Source of the DNA: Pseudomonas fluvialis
GTDB taxonomy: Bacteria > Pseudomonadota > Gammaproteobacteria > Pseudomonadales > Pseudomonadaceae
NCBI RefSeq assembly: GCF_014207935.1
Contig: NZ_JACHLL010000005.1
Coordinates: forward strand, 310,001 to 374,000
Length of the DNA stretch: 64,000 nt
Direction of reading: 5' to 3'
This document shows positions 8,824 to 20,963 of this stretch, one piece after another. Position 1 is the first letter of the stretch. Each line of letters starts with the position of its first letter. Position numbers and translations under genes: made by a program. The notes under the pieces are model-generated. The model was not told the DNA's origin, made no database searches, and was given only the letters and a program-made list of their open reading frames with translations.

Positions 8824-10289
8824 CCATCGATCCCGAGCTGCGCCCACAGCTCATCGACGCGCCGGACCACCGCCTCGTCGCGCTCGATCACCCGGCCCCA
8901 TTCGCGGCTGGTTTCGCCCGGCCACTTGTGGGTGGCGTCCAGGCCCATCTTGCTGCCCAGGCCCGAGATGGGCGAGGCGAAGTCGAGGTAGTCGATCGGC
9001 GTGTTATCGATCATCACCGTGTCGCGCTTGGGGTCCATACGCGTGGTGATGGCCCAGATCACGTCGTTCCAGTCGCGGGCGTTGATGTCGTCGTCGGTGA
9101 CGATGACGAACTTGGTGTACATGAACTGGCGCAGGAACGACCAGACGCCGAGCATCACCCGCTTGGCATGGCCGGGGTACTGCTTCTTCATGGTCACCAC
9201 CGCCATGCGATAGGAGCAGCCTTCGGGCGGCAGGTAGAAGTCGGTGATTTCCGGAAACTGCTTCTGCAGGATCGGCACGAACACCTCGTTCAGCGCCACG
9301 CCGAGAATCGCCGGCTCATCCGGCGGCCGGCCGGTGTAGGTGCTGTGGTAGATCGGCTTGCGCCGCTGGGTGATGCGCTCGACGGTGAACACCGGGAAGG
9401 TATCGACCTCGTTGTAGTAACCGGTGTGATCGCCATAGGGGCCTTCCGGCGCGGTCTCGCCCGGGTAGATATGCCCTTCCAGCACGATCTCGGCACTGGC
9501 CGGCACCTGCAGGTCGGAACCGATGGCCTTGACCAACTCGGTCTTGTGGCCGCGCAGAAGGCCGGCGAAGGCGTATTCGGAGAGGGTATCCGGCACCGGC
9601 GTGACCGCACCGAGAATGGTCGCAGGGTCCGCGCCCAGGGCCACGCACACGGGGTAGGGCTTGCCGGGAAACTTCTCGCACCACTCGCGGAAATCCAGAG
9701 CGCCGCCACGGTGGCTGAGCCAGCGCATGATCACCTTGTTGCGGCCGATGACCTGCTGACGATAGATGCCAAGGTTCTGCCGCTCCTTGTTCGGACCCTT
9801 GGTGATGGTCAGACCCCAGGTGATCAGCGGCGCCACATCGCCCGGCCAGCAGTGCTGGATCGGCAGCTGGCCCAGATCGACATCGTCGCCTTCGATGATT
9901 TCTTCATGGCAGGGCGCGTCCTTGAGCACCTTCGGGCCCATGGCCAGAACCTTCTTGAAGATCGGCAGCTTGCTCCAGGCATCCTTCAGACCCTTGGGCG
10001 GCTCGGGCTCCTTGAGAAACGCCAGCAGCTTGCCGATTTCACGCAGCTCGGACACCGCCTCGGCGCCCATGCCCAGTGCCACGCGCTTGGGCGTGCCGAA
10101 CAGGTTGCCCAGCACCGGGGTGGAGAACCCGGTGGGGTTTTCGAACAGCAGCGCGGGGCCGCCCTTGCGCAGGGTGCGGTCACAGATTTCGGTCATTTCC
10201 AGCACCGGGGAAACCGGCGTGGCGATGCGCTTGAGTTCACCGCGCTGTTCCAGACCGCGGATAAAGTCGCGAAGGTCGCGATACTGCAT
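8820..10289 (-). CDS. ubiD: UbiD, 3-octaprenyl-4-hydroxybenzoate decarboxylase
   Basis: A 489-residue prenylated-FMN-dependent decarboxylase of ubiquinone biosynthesis; it removes the carboxyl group of polyprenyl-4-hydroxybenzoate. The full-length family pattern is clear: [10 protein letters not shown] at the start, GPALLFEN, a central block with [14 protein letters not shown], then [11 protein letters not shown] and [10 protein letters not shown] near the end. The length matches E. coli UbiD (about 497). The prFMN cofactor must come from UbiX, which is not in this window. The gene heads a two-gene operon with the ferredoxin reductase and lies downstream of rho, separated by a hairpin. Confidence 0.97.
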   Translation of the reverse strand: MQYRDLRDFIRGLEQRGELKRIATPVSPVLEMTEICDRTLRKGGPALLFENPTGFSTPVLGNLFGTPKRVALGMGAEAVSELREIGKLLAFLKEPEPPKGLKDAWSKLPIFKKVLAMGPKVLKDAPCHEEIIEGDDVDLGQLPIQHCWPGDVAPLITWGLTITKGPNKERQNLGIYRQQVIGRNKVIMRWLSHRGGALDFREWCEKFPGKPYPVCVALGADPATILGAVTPVPDTLSEYAFAGLLRGHKTELVKAIGSDLQVPASAEIVLEGHIYPGETAPEGPYGDHTGYYNEVDTFPVFTVERITQRRKPIYHSTYTGRPPDEPAILGVALNEVFVPILQKQFPEITDFYLPPEGCSYRMAVVTMKKQYPGHAKRVMLGVWSFLRQFMYTKFVIVTDDDINARDWNDVIWAITTRMDPKRDTVMIDNTPIDYLDFASPISGLGSKMGLDATHKWPGETSREWGRVIERDEAVVRRVDELWAQLGIDG

Positions 10290-10387
10290 GCTTGAGCCTC
10301 ACAGGGGGCGCGCAAAAAGGCCTGACTTTAGCGCCAAAGGCCTAAAGTTTAGCGCCGAAGTCAGCTATTCAGAAGAAGGCAGACACG

Positions 10388-10413
10388 ACAAGGCCGGGTT
10401 GCCCCGGCCTTGT
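10388..10413. terminator. Hairpin terminator after rho
   Basis: ACAAGGCCGGG, a short loop, and CCCGGCCTTGT form an 11-bp stem 26 bp past the rho stop codon. The T-run is poor, so release may be partly Rho-dependent. Confidence 0.75.
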
Positions 10414-10438
10414 TGGGTGAAACGCGCAACCGCTGGGG

Positions 10439-11698
<1,260 letters not shown>

Positions 11699-11800
11699 AG
11701 GAATGACGTAAATAAGAAGAGAGGGAAGAAAGCATTGAGCTTTGGGGTGCCGTGCCGCGTAGGAAGCGACAGGTTCGCGGTACGTATTCGAATTGGTATC
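11699..11800 (-). promoter_or_regulatory. C-rich, G-poor leader of rho, possible rut site
   Basis: Read on the minus strand, the last 70 bases before rho are pyrimidine-rich with few G residues (for example GCTTTCTTCCCTCTCTTC). Such sequence is the kind Rho binds, and rho is autoregulated in E. coli through its leader. The assignment is from composition only. No leader peptide with a ribosome site is seen. Confidence 0.4.
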
Positions 11801-11889
11801 GTCGGCGACGGCAGGAGAGGCAACCGTGTTTCACACGTTGCTGGCCGAATGTAGCACCGCGTCTACGGGTGCGTCCAGCCTTGATCAAG

Positions 11890-11918
11890 AAAAAGCCCCG
11901 CAGTGTGCGGGGCTTTTT
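11890..11918 (-). terminator. Terminator of trxA
   Basis: AAAAAGCCCCGCA, TGT-like loop, TGCGGGGCTTTTT: a strong GC stem with flanking A and T runs ten bases after the trxA stop. Confidence 0.92.
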
Positions 11919-11927
11919 CCTGGAGTC

Positions 11928-12254
11928 TTACAGGTTGGCGTCGATGAACGCGGCCAGCTGCGACTTCGACAGGGCACCGACCTTGGTGGCCTCGACATTG
12001 CCGTTCTTGAACAGCATCAGGGTCGGGATGCCACGCACGCCGAACTTCGGCGGGGTGTCCTGGTTCTCGTCGATGTTCAGCTTGCAGACTTTCAGCTTGC
12101 CCTGATAGTCCTTGGCGATCTCGTCCAGCACCGGGGCGATCATCTTGCACGGACCACACCATTCGGCCCAGTAGTCGACCAGTACCGGACTCTCGGACTT
12201 GAGCACGTCTTGCTCGAAGCTGGCGTCGGACACGTTGACGATATGCTCGCTCAT
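11928..12254 (-). CDS. trxA: Thioredoxin 1
   Basis: A 108-residue cytosolic thioredoxin, the family's usual length. It has the redox motif WCGPC in [15 protein letters not shown] and the cis-proline loop GIPTLMLF. It reduces protein disulfides and is itself reduced by thioredoxin reductase. The ATG at 12254 is preceded by GGAG; an upstream in-frame ATG would add 16 atypical residues. It is a single-gene unit with its own strong terminator, divergent from ppx with a 194-bp shared promoter region, as in other Pseudomonas. Confidence 0.98.
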   Translation of the reverse strand: MSEHIVNVSDASFEQDVLKSESPVLVDYWAEWCGPCKMIAPVLDEIAKDYQGKLKVCKLNIDENQDTPPKFGVRGIPTLMLFKNGNVEATKVGALSKSQLAAFIDANL

Positions 12255-12448
12255 AGGAAATCTCCGGTTGCGCATACGCGAGTAAAAAACAGCGGCCATC
12301 ATAGCCGGCCTTGCGCCATCTCGAAAGGCACTGACTATTGAGTCTCACTATCGGCACGCAAGGTTTTGCCGATCAAGTACAGCTTGTCGCATTGGCCTGT
12401 CCCCCGCTTCGTGGCAGGATGGCGGGGTTTTTCCACGAGAGCCGTCGC

Positions 12449-13951
12449 ATGCCACATACCCCTGCCGAAGCGTTCTCCCTGGTCGCCGCCATCGACCTCG
12501 GATCGAACAGTTTCCATATGGTCTTGGCCAAGGTTGATCACGGCGAAATCCGCATTCTTGAGCGCCTGGGCGACAAGGTGCAGCTGGCCGCCGGGCTCGA
12601 CGAACAGCGCCTGCTGAGCGAAGAAGCCATGCAGCGCGGTCTCGACTGCCTGCGCCGCTTTGCCCAACTGATCATGGGCATGCCGCAAGGCTCGGTGCGC
12701 ATCGTCGGCACCAACGCCCTGCGCGAAGCCCGCAACCGCAGCGAATTCATCCGCCGCGCCGAAGCCGTACTCGGCCATCCGGTGGAAGTCATCTCCGGCC
12801 GTGAAGAAGCGCGCCTAATCTACCTCGGCGTATCCCACAGCATCGCCGACACCCCGGGCAAACGCCTGGTCTGCGATATCGGCGGCGGCAGCACCGAGTT
12901 CGTCATCGGCCTGCGCTTCGAGCCGCTGCTGCGTGAAAGCCTGCAGATGGGCTGTGTCAGCTACACCCAGCGACACTTCAGGGACGGCAAGATCACCCCG
13001 GCACGCTATGCCCAAGCCTATACCGCCGCACGTCTGGAGCTGATGAGCATCGAGCACGCCCTGCGCCGCCACGGCTGGCAGGACGCAGTCGGCGCCTCCG
13101 GCACCATCAAGGCTGTGGGCCTGGCGATCAAGGGCCTGGGACTGAGCAACGGTGAAGTCACCGCCGACGGCCTGGCGCTGCTCAAGCGCAAGCTGTTCAA
13201 GCTCGGCGAGGTAGACAAGATCGAGCTCGACGGGGTCAAGCCGGACCGCCGCAGCATCTTCCCAGCCGGCCTGGCCATTCTCGAAGCCATCTTCGATGCC
13301 TGCGAACTGCAGAGCATGAGCCATTCCGAAGGCGCCCTGCGTGAAGGCGTGCTCTACGACCTGCTCGGGCGCCATCACCACGAGGACGTTCGCGAGCGCA
13401 CCCTCAGCGCTCTGCAGGAGCGCTACCACGTCGACTTGGAACAGGCGGCACGGGTCGAGGCCAAGGCGCTCTCGGCACTGTCACAGGTGGCACCCGCCTG
13501 GGGCCTGGACGACGAATGGCACCGCGACCTGCTGGTGTGGGCCGCCCGCGTGCACGAGATAGGCCTGGACATCGCCCACTACCACTACCACAAGCACGGC
13601 GCCTACCTGATCGAGCACTCCGACCTGCCGGGCTTCTCCCGCCAGGATCAGCAGATGCTCGCCCTGCTGGTGCGCGGGCACCGGCGCAATATCCCGGCGG
13701 ACAAGCTGGGCGACTTCGGCCACGAGGGCGACAAGCTTGTCCGCCTGTGCATCCTGCTGCGCTTTGCCATCCTCTTCCACCATATCCGTGGCACCCAGGA
13801 AATGCCTCAGGTGCAGCTACTGGCCGAGCCACGCAGCCTGCAAGTGCGGTTCCCGGCCGGCTGGCTGGCGGCCAACCCGCTGACCCAGGCCGACTTCGAG
13901 GCCGAGGCCGTGTGGCTGCAACGCACCGGTTACCAGCTGCATATCCACTGA
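12449..13951 (+). CDS. ppx: Exopolyphosphatase
   Basis: A 500-residue Ppx/GppA phosphatase that removes phosphate from the ends of polyphosphate. The N-terminal ASKHA fold has [13 protein letters not shown] and the glycine-rich DIGGGSTEF loop, with the [16 protein letters not shown] block between them. The C-terminal HD-like region has [28 protein letters not shown]. The ATG at 12449 was chosen because the family begins about ten residues before the AIDLGS motif; an ATG at 12419 is possible but lacks family support. It is convergent with ppk across a strong bidirectional terminator. Kinase and phosphatase are therefore not in one operon, unlike in E. coli. Confidence 0.95.
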   Translation: MPHTPAEAFSLVAAIDLGSNSFHMVLAKVDHGEIRILERLGDKVQLAAGLDEQRLLSEEAMQRGLDCLRRFAQLIMGMPQGSVRIVGTNALREARNRSEFIRRAEAVLGHPVEVISGREEARLIYLGVSHSIADTPGKRLVCDIGGGSTEFVIGLRFEPLLRESLQMGCVSYTQRHFRDGKITPARYAQAYTAARLELMSIEHALRRHGWQDAVGASGTIKAVGLAIKGLGLSNGEVTADGLALLKRKLFKLGEVDKIELDGVKPDRRSIFPAGLAILEAIFDACELQSMSHSEGALREGVLYDLLGRHHHEDVRERTLSALQERYHVDLEQAARVEAKALSALSQVAPAWGLDDEWHRDLLVWAARVHEIGLDIAHYHYHKHGAYLIEHSDLPGFSRQDQQMLALLVRGHRRNIPADKLGDFGHEGDKLVRLCILLRFAILFHHIRGTQEMPQVQLLAEPRSLQVRFPAGWLAANPLTQADFEAEAVWLQRTGYQLHIH

Positions 13952-13968
13952 GTTTTGGCGGCGCAATG

Positions 13969-14000
13969 AAAAAGGGCGAACCCATTGGTTCGCCCTTTTT
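13969..14000. terminator. Bidirectional terminator between ppx and ppk
   Basis: AAAAAGGGCGAACC, CATT, GGTTCGCCCTTTTT: a long perfect stem with A and T runs, serving both convergent genes. Confidence 0.95.
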
Positions 14001-14029
14001 GCAATTGCCGGCTCCCGGCAAATACCGAC

Positions 14030-16225
14030 TCAGCGCACCGGCAGCGGCGTGGTCAGGCGCTCCAGCAGCTGCCCCTGGGCGCTGCGCGCATGCTGGTTGC
14101 CGGTCGGGTGCAGGCGCTGGTAGGTGCCATCGCTCTGCAACACCCAGGCCTGGGTGTTGTCCGTCAGGTAAGATTCCAGCTCCTTCTTCACCCGCATCAG
14201 CAGTTTCTTGCCTTCCACCGGGAAGCAGGTCTCCACACGCTTGTCGAGGTTGCGCTCCATCCAGTCGGCACTCGACAGATAGATCTTTTCCTCACCCTCA
14301 TTGAGGAAGTAGAACACCCGCGTGTGCTCCAGGAAGCGGCCGATGATCGAGCGCACATTGATGTTGTGCGACACCCCCGGCACGCCTGGGCGCAGGCAGC
14401 ACATGCCACGCACCACCAGATCGATGCGCACCCCGGCCTGACTGGCCTTGTACAGCGCACGGATGATCTTGGCATCGGTCAGCGAATTGAACTTGGCGAT
14501 GATGTGCGCTGGTTTGCCCTCGGCCGCCACGGCGGTTTCCTTGGCGATCATGTCGAGCAGGGTCTTCTTCAGCGTGAAAGGCGCATGCAGCAGCTTCTTC
14601 ATGCGCAAGGTCTTGCCCATGCCGATCAGCTGACTGAACAGCTTGGCGACGTCCTCGCACAACGCATCATCGGAGGTCAGCAGGCTGTAGTCGGTGTACA
14701 GACGGGCGTTGCCGGCGTGGTAGTTGCCGGTGCCCAGGTGCGCGTAGCGGGTGATCTCGCCATTCTCGCGGCGCAGGATCAGCATCATCTTGGCGTGGGT
14801 CTTGAAGCCGACCACGCCATAGATCACCACCGCACCAGCGGCCTGCAGACGACTGGCCAGGGCCAGGTTGGATTCCTCGTCGAAGCGCGCGCGCAGCTCG
14901 ATCACCGCGGTGACTTCCTTGCCGTTGCGGGCCGCCTCGACCAGAGCATCGACGATTTCCGAGTTGGCCCCGGAGCGATACAAGGTCTGCTTGATCGCCA
15001 GCACGTGCGGGTCTTTTGCCGCCTGGCGCAACAGGTCGACCACCGGGGTGAACGACTCGAACGGGTGCAACAGCAGGATGTCCTGCTTGCTGACCACGCT
15101 GAAGATGTTCTCGCTGTTCTGCAGCAGTTTGGGGATCACTGGTGTCAGCGGCTTGAACTGCAGCTCCGGGTGGCTGTCCAGGCCGGTGACGCTGAACAGA
15201 CGGGTCAGGTTGACCGGACCGTTGACCTGATACAACTCGCTCTCGGCCAGGTTGAACTGCTTGAGCAAGTAGTCCGACAGGTGTTTCGGGCAGGTGTCGA
15301 CCACCTCCAGGCGCACCGCATCGCCGTAACGGCGGCTGAACAACTCGCCGCGCAGCGCGCGCGCCAGGTCTTCCACGTCCTCGGCATCCACCGACAGGTC
15401 GGCGTTACGGGTCAGGCGGAACTGGTAGCAACCCTTGACCTTCATGCCCTGGAACAGATCGTCGGCATGGGCATGGATCATCGAGGAGAGGAATACGAAG
15501 TTGTCGCCCGGGCCACCGACCTCCTCCGGGATGCGGATCACCCGCGGCAGCAGACGCGGCGCCGGGAGAATCGCCAGGCCGGAGTCGCGACCGAAGGCAT
15601 CCACGCCTTCCAGCTCGACGATGAAGTTCAGGCTCTTGTTCACCAGCAGCGGGAACGGGTGCGTTGGGTCGAGGCCGATCGGCGTCATGATCGGCGCGAT
15701 CTCGTCACGGAAGTAACGACGCACCCAGGCCTTGATCTTGGTCGACCAGTTGCGCCGACGCACGAAGTTGACGTTGTGCTTGGCCAGTGCCGGCAGCAGC
15801 ACGTCGTTGAGGATGGCGTACTGACGCTCTACCTGCACATGCACCAGCTCGCTGATGCGCGCCAGCGCCTGGTGCGGCTGCAGGCCATCGGCGCCGGCCT
15901 GCTCGCGGGCGAAGGTGATCTGCTTTTTCAGCCCAGCCACGCGAATCTCGAAGAACTCATCCAGGTTGCTGGAGAAGATCAGCAGGAACTTCAGGCGCTC
16001 CAGCAATGGGTGCGACTCATCCAGCGCCTGCTCCAGCACGCGGATGTTGAACTTCAGCTGGGAAATCTCGCGGTGGATGTACAGGCTGCTGTCGTCCAGA
16101 TTAGTCACCAGCGGCGCCGCCACCGGCTCCGGCACGGCCTCCACGACGGGGGCTTCTGGCAGAGCCACAGGCTCCTGCACCTCGGCGGTCGACAGTTCCA
16201 CTTCCTTGAGTCCTTCGGTATTCAT
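14030..16225 (-). CDS. ppk: Polyphosphate kinase 1
   Basis: A 731-residue PPK1 that polymerises the gamma-phosphate of ATP into polyphosphate. An N-terminal extension rich in E, V, P and A (about 1-40) precedes the conserved start [18 protein letters not shown]. The catalytic domain has GFKTHAKMM, where His477 should be the phosphorylated residue, and the second phospholipase-D-like half has [18 protein letters not shown] with the second His. It lies 22 bp downstream of hemB on the same strand and is probably co-transcribed with it. It has no shared promoter with ppx. The length is slightly above E. coli PPK1 (688) because of the N-terminal extension. Confidence 0.97.
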   Translation of the reverse strand: MNTEGLKEVELSTAEVQEPVALPEAPVVEAVPEPVAAPLVTNLDDSSLYIHREISQLKFNIRVLEQALDESHPLLERLKFLLIFSSNLDEFFEIRVAGLKKQITFAREQAGADGLQPHQALARISELVHVQVERQYAILNDVLLPALAKHNVNFVRRRNWSTKIKAWVRRYFRDEIAPIMTPIGLDPTHPFPLLVNKSLNFIVELEGVDAFGRDSGLAILPAPRLLPRVIRIPEEVGGPGDNFVFLSSMIHAHADDLFQGMKVKGCYQFRLTRNADLSVDAEDVEDLARALRGELFSRRYGDAVRLEVVDTCPKHLSDYLLKQFNLAESELYQVNGPVNLTRLFSVTGLDSHPELQFKPLTPVIPKLLQNSENIFSVVSKQDILLLHPFESFTPVVDLLRQAAKDPHVLAIKQTLYRSGANSEIVDALVEAARNGKEVTAVIELRARFDEESNLALASRLQAAGAVVIYGVVGFKTHAKMMLILRRENGEITRYAHLGTGNYHAGNARLYTDYSLLTSDDALCEDVAKLFSQLIGMGKTLRMKKLLHAPFTLKKTLLDMIAKETAVAAEGKPAHIIAKFNSLTDAKIIRALYKASQAGVRIDLVVRGMCCLRPGVPGVSHNINVRSIIGRFLEHTRVFYFLNEGEEKIYLSSADWMERNLDKRVETCFPVEGKKLLMRVKKELESYLTDNTQAWVLQSDGTYQRLHPTGNQHARSAQGQLLERLTTPLPVR

Positions 16226-16247
16226 CGGTGTTCCCGTGGGGTGATGC

Positions 16248-17345
<1,098 letters not shown>

Positions 17346-17394
17346 TTAGACAGGACAGCTCTGCGACAGGGTGCCACAGATTGGCCGGTACGCG

Positions 17395-18417
17395 TCAGCC
17401 GGCCGCATGCTGGCGCTGCAGCTGTTGCGGGGTGCAGCCCCACCAGCGGCGGAAGGCCCGGTAGAACGGCGACAGCTCGACGAAGCCGCAGCCCCGCGCC
17501 ACTTCGCGAATGCTCAGGCCCTGCAGCAGCAGTTGCTGGGCGCGCTGCCGGCGCACCTCATCGAGCAGCGGGCGGAAACCCTGACCCTGTGCCGCCAGGC
17601 TACGCTGCAAGGCAACGCGTTCCTGCCCCAGCGCCGCTGCACAGGCGGCCAGACTGCATTCACCCTGTCCCAGCTGACAGGCCAGCCAGTACAGCACGCG
17701 GTTGCGCAAGGTATTGCCCTGCAGCTCGGCCAGCTGCGCATCAGCATGGGCCCGCAGCACCACAAAGATCGCCGGCGCGGCATTGCGCGACGGCCGGCTG
17801 AGCAGCGCCGCGGGAAACCACAGGGCATCGTGACTGGCCAAAAACTGCGGCAGCAGGCCGAACAGCCGGCGGTGCTCGGCCGTGCGGGCCGGCGCGGCAT
17901 GACGGAAGGTCACCGCCGTGAGCTGGAACTGCCCCTCGCACAACTGCTGCAGGTGCTTGCAGAAAAGCAGCGCCAGACACTCCATCTGCTGACGCAGGGA
18001 GCCATGACCGAGGTAGTCCAGATCGAGGATCAGCACCGCGCTGTCGCCTTCCACGCGCAGGCCGGCGGCAAAGCCTCCGGAAATGATGTGCTGGTAACGC
18101 ACGAACACCTCCAGCGCCTCCTGCAGGTCGCGGCTGGCCTGCTGCAGGTAGCTGACCACATCCAGCGGGCGCGGACGCATCACCTCGCCGAGGTGAAGGC
18201 CGATATCGACGTCGCCGCTCAGCGCCGGCAGGGCCTGCCAGAAGTACGGCGCCATATCGTGCGGACGCCGCTCCTGGCTGTTCGGCGGCGACAGGGGCAG
18301 GTGCGGGTAGGCCTGCCGGTAGATCTGCACCGGGTTAAGACCGAGGCTTTCCAGCCCTTCGTAAAGCAGCCGGCGCAGCACGCCGGAATGAGTCAGACCG
18401 GCAACGTCGTCGAGCAT
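17395..18417 (-). CDS. AraC-family regulator with arabinose-binding-like N-domain
   Basis: A 340-residue regulator. The N-terminal region (about 20-215) fits the Arabinose_bd type found in OruR/ArgR-like Pseudomonas regulators. The C-terminal double helix-turn-helix includes LSIREVARGCGFVELSPFYRAFRRWWGCTP in pieces: IREVARGCGF and FYRAFRRWWG. The ATG at 18417 follows AAGGAAG; upstream in-frame codons extend into the promoter. It is divergent from the penicillin-acylase gene with 116 bp between, so that gene and perhaps the M20 peptidase are likely targets. The spacer has an AT-rich stretch and a short ATTGAC/GTCAAT inverted pair 33 bp apart. The inducer is unknown. Confidence 0.85.
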   Translation of the reverse strand: MLDDVAGLTHSGVLRRLLYEGLESLGLNPVQIYRQAYPHLPLSPPNSQERRPHDMAPYFWQALPALSGDVDIGLHLGEVMRPRPLDVVSYLQQASRDLQEALEVFVRYQHIISGGFAAGLRVEGDSAVLILDLDYLGHGSLRQQMECLALLFCKHLQQLCEGQFQLTAVTFRHAAPARTAEHRRLFGLLPQFLASHDALWFPAALLSRPSRNAAPAIFVVLRAHADAQLAELQGNTLRNRVLYWLACQLGQGECSLAACAAALGQERVALQRSLAAQGQGFRPLLDEVRRQRAQQLLLQGLSIREVARGCGFVELSPFYRAFRRWWGCTPQQLQRQHAAG

Positions 18418-18533
18418 GGCGGCTTCCTTGTGAATTGACCAAATATCTTGCTTTTGCGTTTTTAATGTCAATGCCAGCACCACGACCAACCCGCACAATC
18501 GCGGCACAATAAAAACCGACAAGGCGCCTCCCG

Positions 18534-20915
18534 ATGAAACGCACGCTGTCCGTCCTGGCCATCGCCATTGCCGCCGCCTCCGCCGTTGGCGCCTGGTATC
18601 TGCAGAGCAAACAACCCCAACGCGAGGGCGAGCAGACGCTCAGCCAGCTGCAGGCGCCGGTCAGCGTGCGCTACGACGAGCGCGGCGTGCCGCATATCCG
18701 CGCGCAGAATCAGGCCGACATGTACCGCGCGCTGGGTTACGTGCATGCCCAGGACCGCCTGTTCCAGATGGAGATGATCCGCCGCCTGGCCAATGGTGAA
18801 CTGGCCGAGGTGCTGGGCAGCAAGCTGGTCGACACCGACCGCCTGTTCCGCACCCTGCGCCTGCGCGAGCATGCCCGCCGCTATGTGGCCAAGGTCGACC
18901 CGAACAGCCCGCCAGTTCAGGCCCTGCAGGCCTATCTGGACGGCATCAACCAGTACCAGGCCAGCCACCCGGCGCCGCTGGAGTTCGACATCCTCGGCAT
19001 TCCCAAACGCCCCTTTACCGCCGAAGACACCATGGCCGTGGCCGGTTACATGGCCTACAGCTTCGCCGCCGCCTTCCGCACCGAGCCGGTACTGACGCAG
19101 ATCCGCGACCAGTTGGGCGCCGACTACCTGAAGGTCTTCGACCTCGACTGGCACCCCGAGGGCGTGCTCAGCCAGCCGCTGGCCGCCGCCGACTGGCGCG
19201 ACCTGAACAGCCTGGCTCAGCTCAGCCACCAGGCCCTGAGTGCCGCCGGCCTGCCGCAGTTCGAGGGCAGCAATGCCTGGGCCGTGGCCGGCAGCCGCAC
19301 GGCCAGCGGTAAACCCCTGCTGGCGGGTGACCCGCATATCCGCTTCGCCAACCCGGCGGTGTGGTACGAGGCCCAACTGGAGGCGCCGGACTTCAAACTC
19401 TATGGCCACTTCCAGGCCCTCAACCCCACGGCCTCACTGGGCTTCAACGAACAATTCGCCTGGAGCATCACCATGTTCCAGAACGACGACCTCGACCTGA
19501 TTTCCGAGAAGGTCAACCCGGACAACCCCGATCAGGTCTGGTACCAGGGCCAGTGGGTGAATCTCGAACACAGCGAGGAGATCATCAAGGTCAAGGGCGA
19601 AGCCGATGTGAAGCTGGCCCTGCGCCGCTCGCCCCACGGCCCGCTGATCAATGATGCCCTGCCCACGCCCAAGGGGCAGACGCCGATCGCCCTGTGGTGG
19701 GCCTTCCTGGAAACCGAGAACCCGATTCTCGACGCCTTCTACCAGCTCAACCGCGCCGACACCGCAGCCAAGGCCGCCGCCGCGGCCGAGAAGATCGAGG
19801 CCCCCGGCCTCAACGTGGTCTGGGCCAATGCCGCCGGCGACATCGCCTGGTGGGCCGCCGCCAAGCTGCCGCAACGACCGGCCGGGGTGAACCCGAACTT
19901 CATCCTCGACGGTGCCAGCGGCGAGGCCGACAAGCCGGGTTACTACCCGTTCAACGCCAACCCGCAGGAACTCAATCCGCCACGCGGCTACATCGTCTCG
20001 GCCAATCATCAGCCGACCCCGGCCAGCGGCATCGCCATTCCCGGCTACTACAACCTGGCAGACCGCGCCAGTCAGCTTGACGACCAGTTGGCCAAACCAG
20101 ACGTCCGCTGGGACCTTAAAAACAGTCAGGCCCTGCAGCTGGATAACGGCAGCGGCTATGCCAAACGCCTGCTGGCGCCGCTGCTGGGCGACCTGCGCGC
20201 TGCCGCCGGCACGCCGGACGAACAGGCGCTGGTCGAAGAACTGGCCGCCTGGGACGGCGATCATCGCCTCGACTCGCGCCCCGCGACGCTGTTCAACCAG
20301 TTGGTCTACCAACTGGCGCGCGAAGCCATGCACGACGAACTGGGCGATGCCTTCTTCGACAACCTGCTCTACACCCGCGTGCTCGACAGCGCCCTGCCCC
20401 GCCTGGCCGCCGATGCACAGTCGCCCTGGTGGGATCAGCGCGACAGCAACGCCCGCGAAGACCGCCCCGCCATCATCAAGCGCGCCTGGCAGGCCAGCCT
20501 CACGCATCTGGATACGGTGATGGGTGACGACCGCAGCCAGTGGCAGTGGGGCAAGGCCCACAGCCTCACCCACGGCCACCCGCTGGGCCTGCAGCCGCCG
20601 CTGGACAAGGTGTTCAATGTCGGCCCGCTGCCCGTACCGGGCGGCCACGAAACGCCGAACAACCTCTCGCACAAGGTTGGCCCTGCACCCTGGAGCGTGG
20701 TCTACGGCCCCTCGACCCGGCGCCTGATCGACCTCGCGGACGCCAGCCGCAGCCTGGGCATCAACCCGGTGGGGCAAAGCGGCGTGCTCTTCGATGCGCA
20801 CAACCGCGACCAGGCCGAGCCCTATGCCCGCGGCGAGTACCAGCCGATGCACAACGCCGAAGCCGATGTGGCCCGCCACAGCCGCAGCGAACTGACCCTG
20901 CAACCTACTCGTTAA
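18534..20915 (+). CDS. Penicillin-acylase family Ntn hydrolase (HacB-like acylase)
   Basis: A 793-residue precursor with a signal peptide (1 to about 20). An alpha chain and spacer precede the autocleavage site Gly245-Ser246 (EGSNAWAV); Ser246 would be the N-terminal nucleophile of the beta chain. Other family marks are GDPHIRFANPAVWYE and the oxyanion Asn region. The family hydrolyses amide bonds of acylated amines, from penicillin G to acyl-homoserine lactones. In PAO1 the acylase HacB (PA0305) lies next to spuH, and here the gene is on the far side of spuFGH, so orthology to HacB is the best guess. The M20 peptidase gene follows by 48 bp, probably in one operon. The true substrate is not determined. 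Confidence 0.88.
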   Translation: MKRTLSVLAIAIAAASAVGAWYLQSKQPQREGEQTLSQLQAPVSVRYDERGVPHIRAQNQADMYRALGYVHAQDRLFQMEMIRRLANGELAEVLGSKLVDTDRLFRTLRLREHARRYVAKVDPNSPPVQALQAYLDGINQYQASHPAPLEFDILGIPKRPFTAEDTMAVAGYMAYSFAAAFRTEPVLTQIRDQLGADYLKVFDLDWHPEGVLSQPLAAADWRDLNSLAQLSHQALSAAGLPQFEGSNAWAVAGSRTASGKPLLAGDPHIRFANPAVWYEAQLEAPDFKLYGHFQALNPTASLGFNEQFAWSITMFQNDDLDLISEKVNPDNPDQVWYQGQWVNLEHSEEIIKVKGEADVKLALRRSPHGPLINDALPTPKGQTPIALWWAFLETENPILDAFYQLNRADTAAKAAAAAEKIEAPGLNVVWANAAGDIAWWAAAKLPQRPAGVNPNFILDGASGEADKPGYYPFNANPQELNPPRGYIVSANHQPTPASGIAIPGYYNLADRASQLDDQLAKPDVRWDLKNSQALQLDNGSGYAKRLLAPLLGDLRAAAGTPDEQALVEELAAWDGDHRLDSRPATLFNQLVYQLAREAMHDELGDAFFDNLLYTRVLDSALPRLAADAQSPWWDQRDSNAREDRPAIIKRAWQASLTHLDTVMGDDRSQWQWGKAHSLTHGHPLGLQPPLDKVFNVGPLPVPGGHETPNNLSHKVGPAPWSVVYGPSTRRLIDLADASRSLGINPVGQSGVLFDAHNRDQAEPYARGEYQPMHNAEADVARHSRSELTLQPTR

Positions 20916-20963
20916 ACACCCGTAGGCGCCCACGGGCGCCTGCTGCTGCGCCTGAGAAATGCC

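Noticed and set aside
10327..10356. Direct repeat TTTAGCGCC twice, 21 bp apart, upstream of ubiD.
   Set aside because: Phasing is suggestive but there is no AraC-type regulator nearby and the unit is short; kept only as a note.
18434..18472. ATTGAC and GTCAAT inverted pair between the AraC regulator and the acylase.
   Set aside because: Arms of six bases with a 27-base gap are easily chance in an AT-rich promoter.
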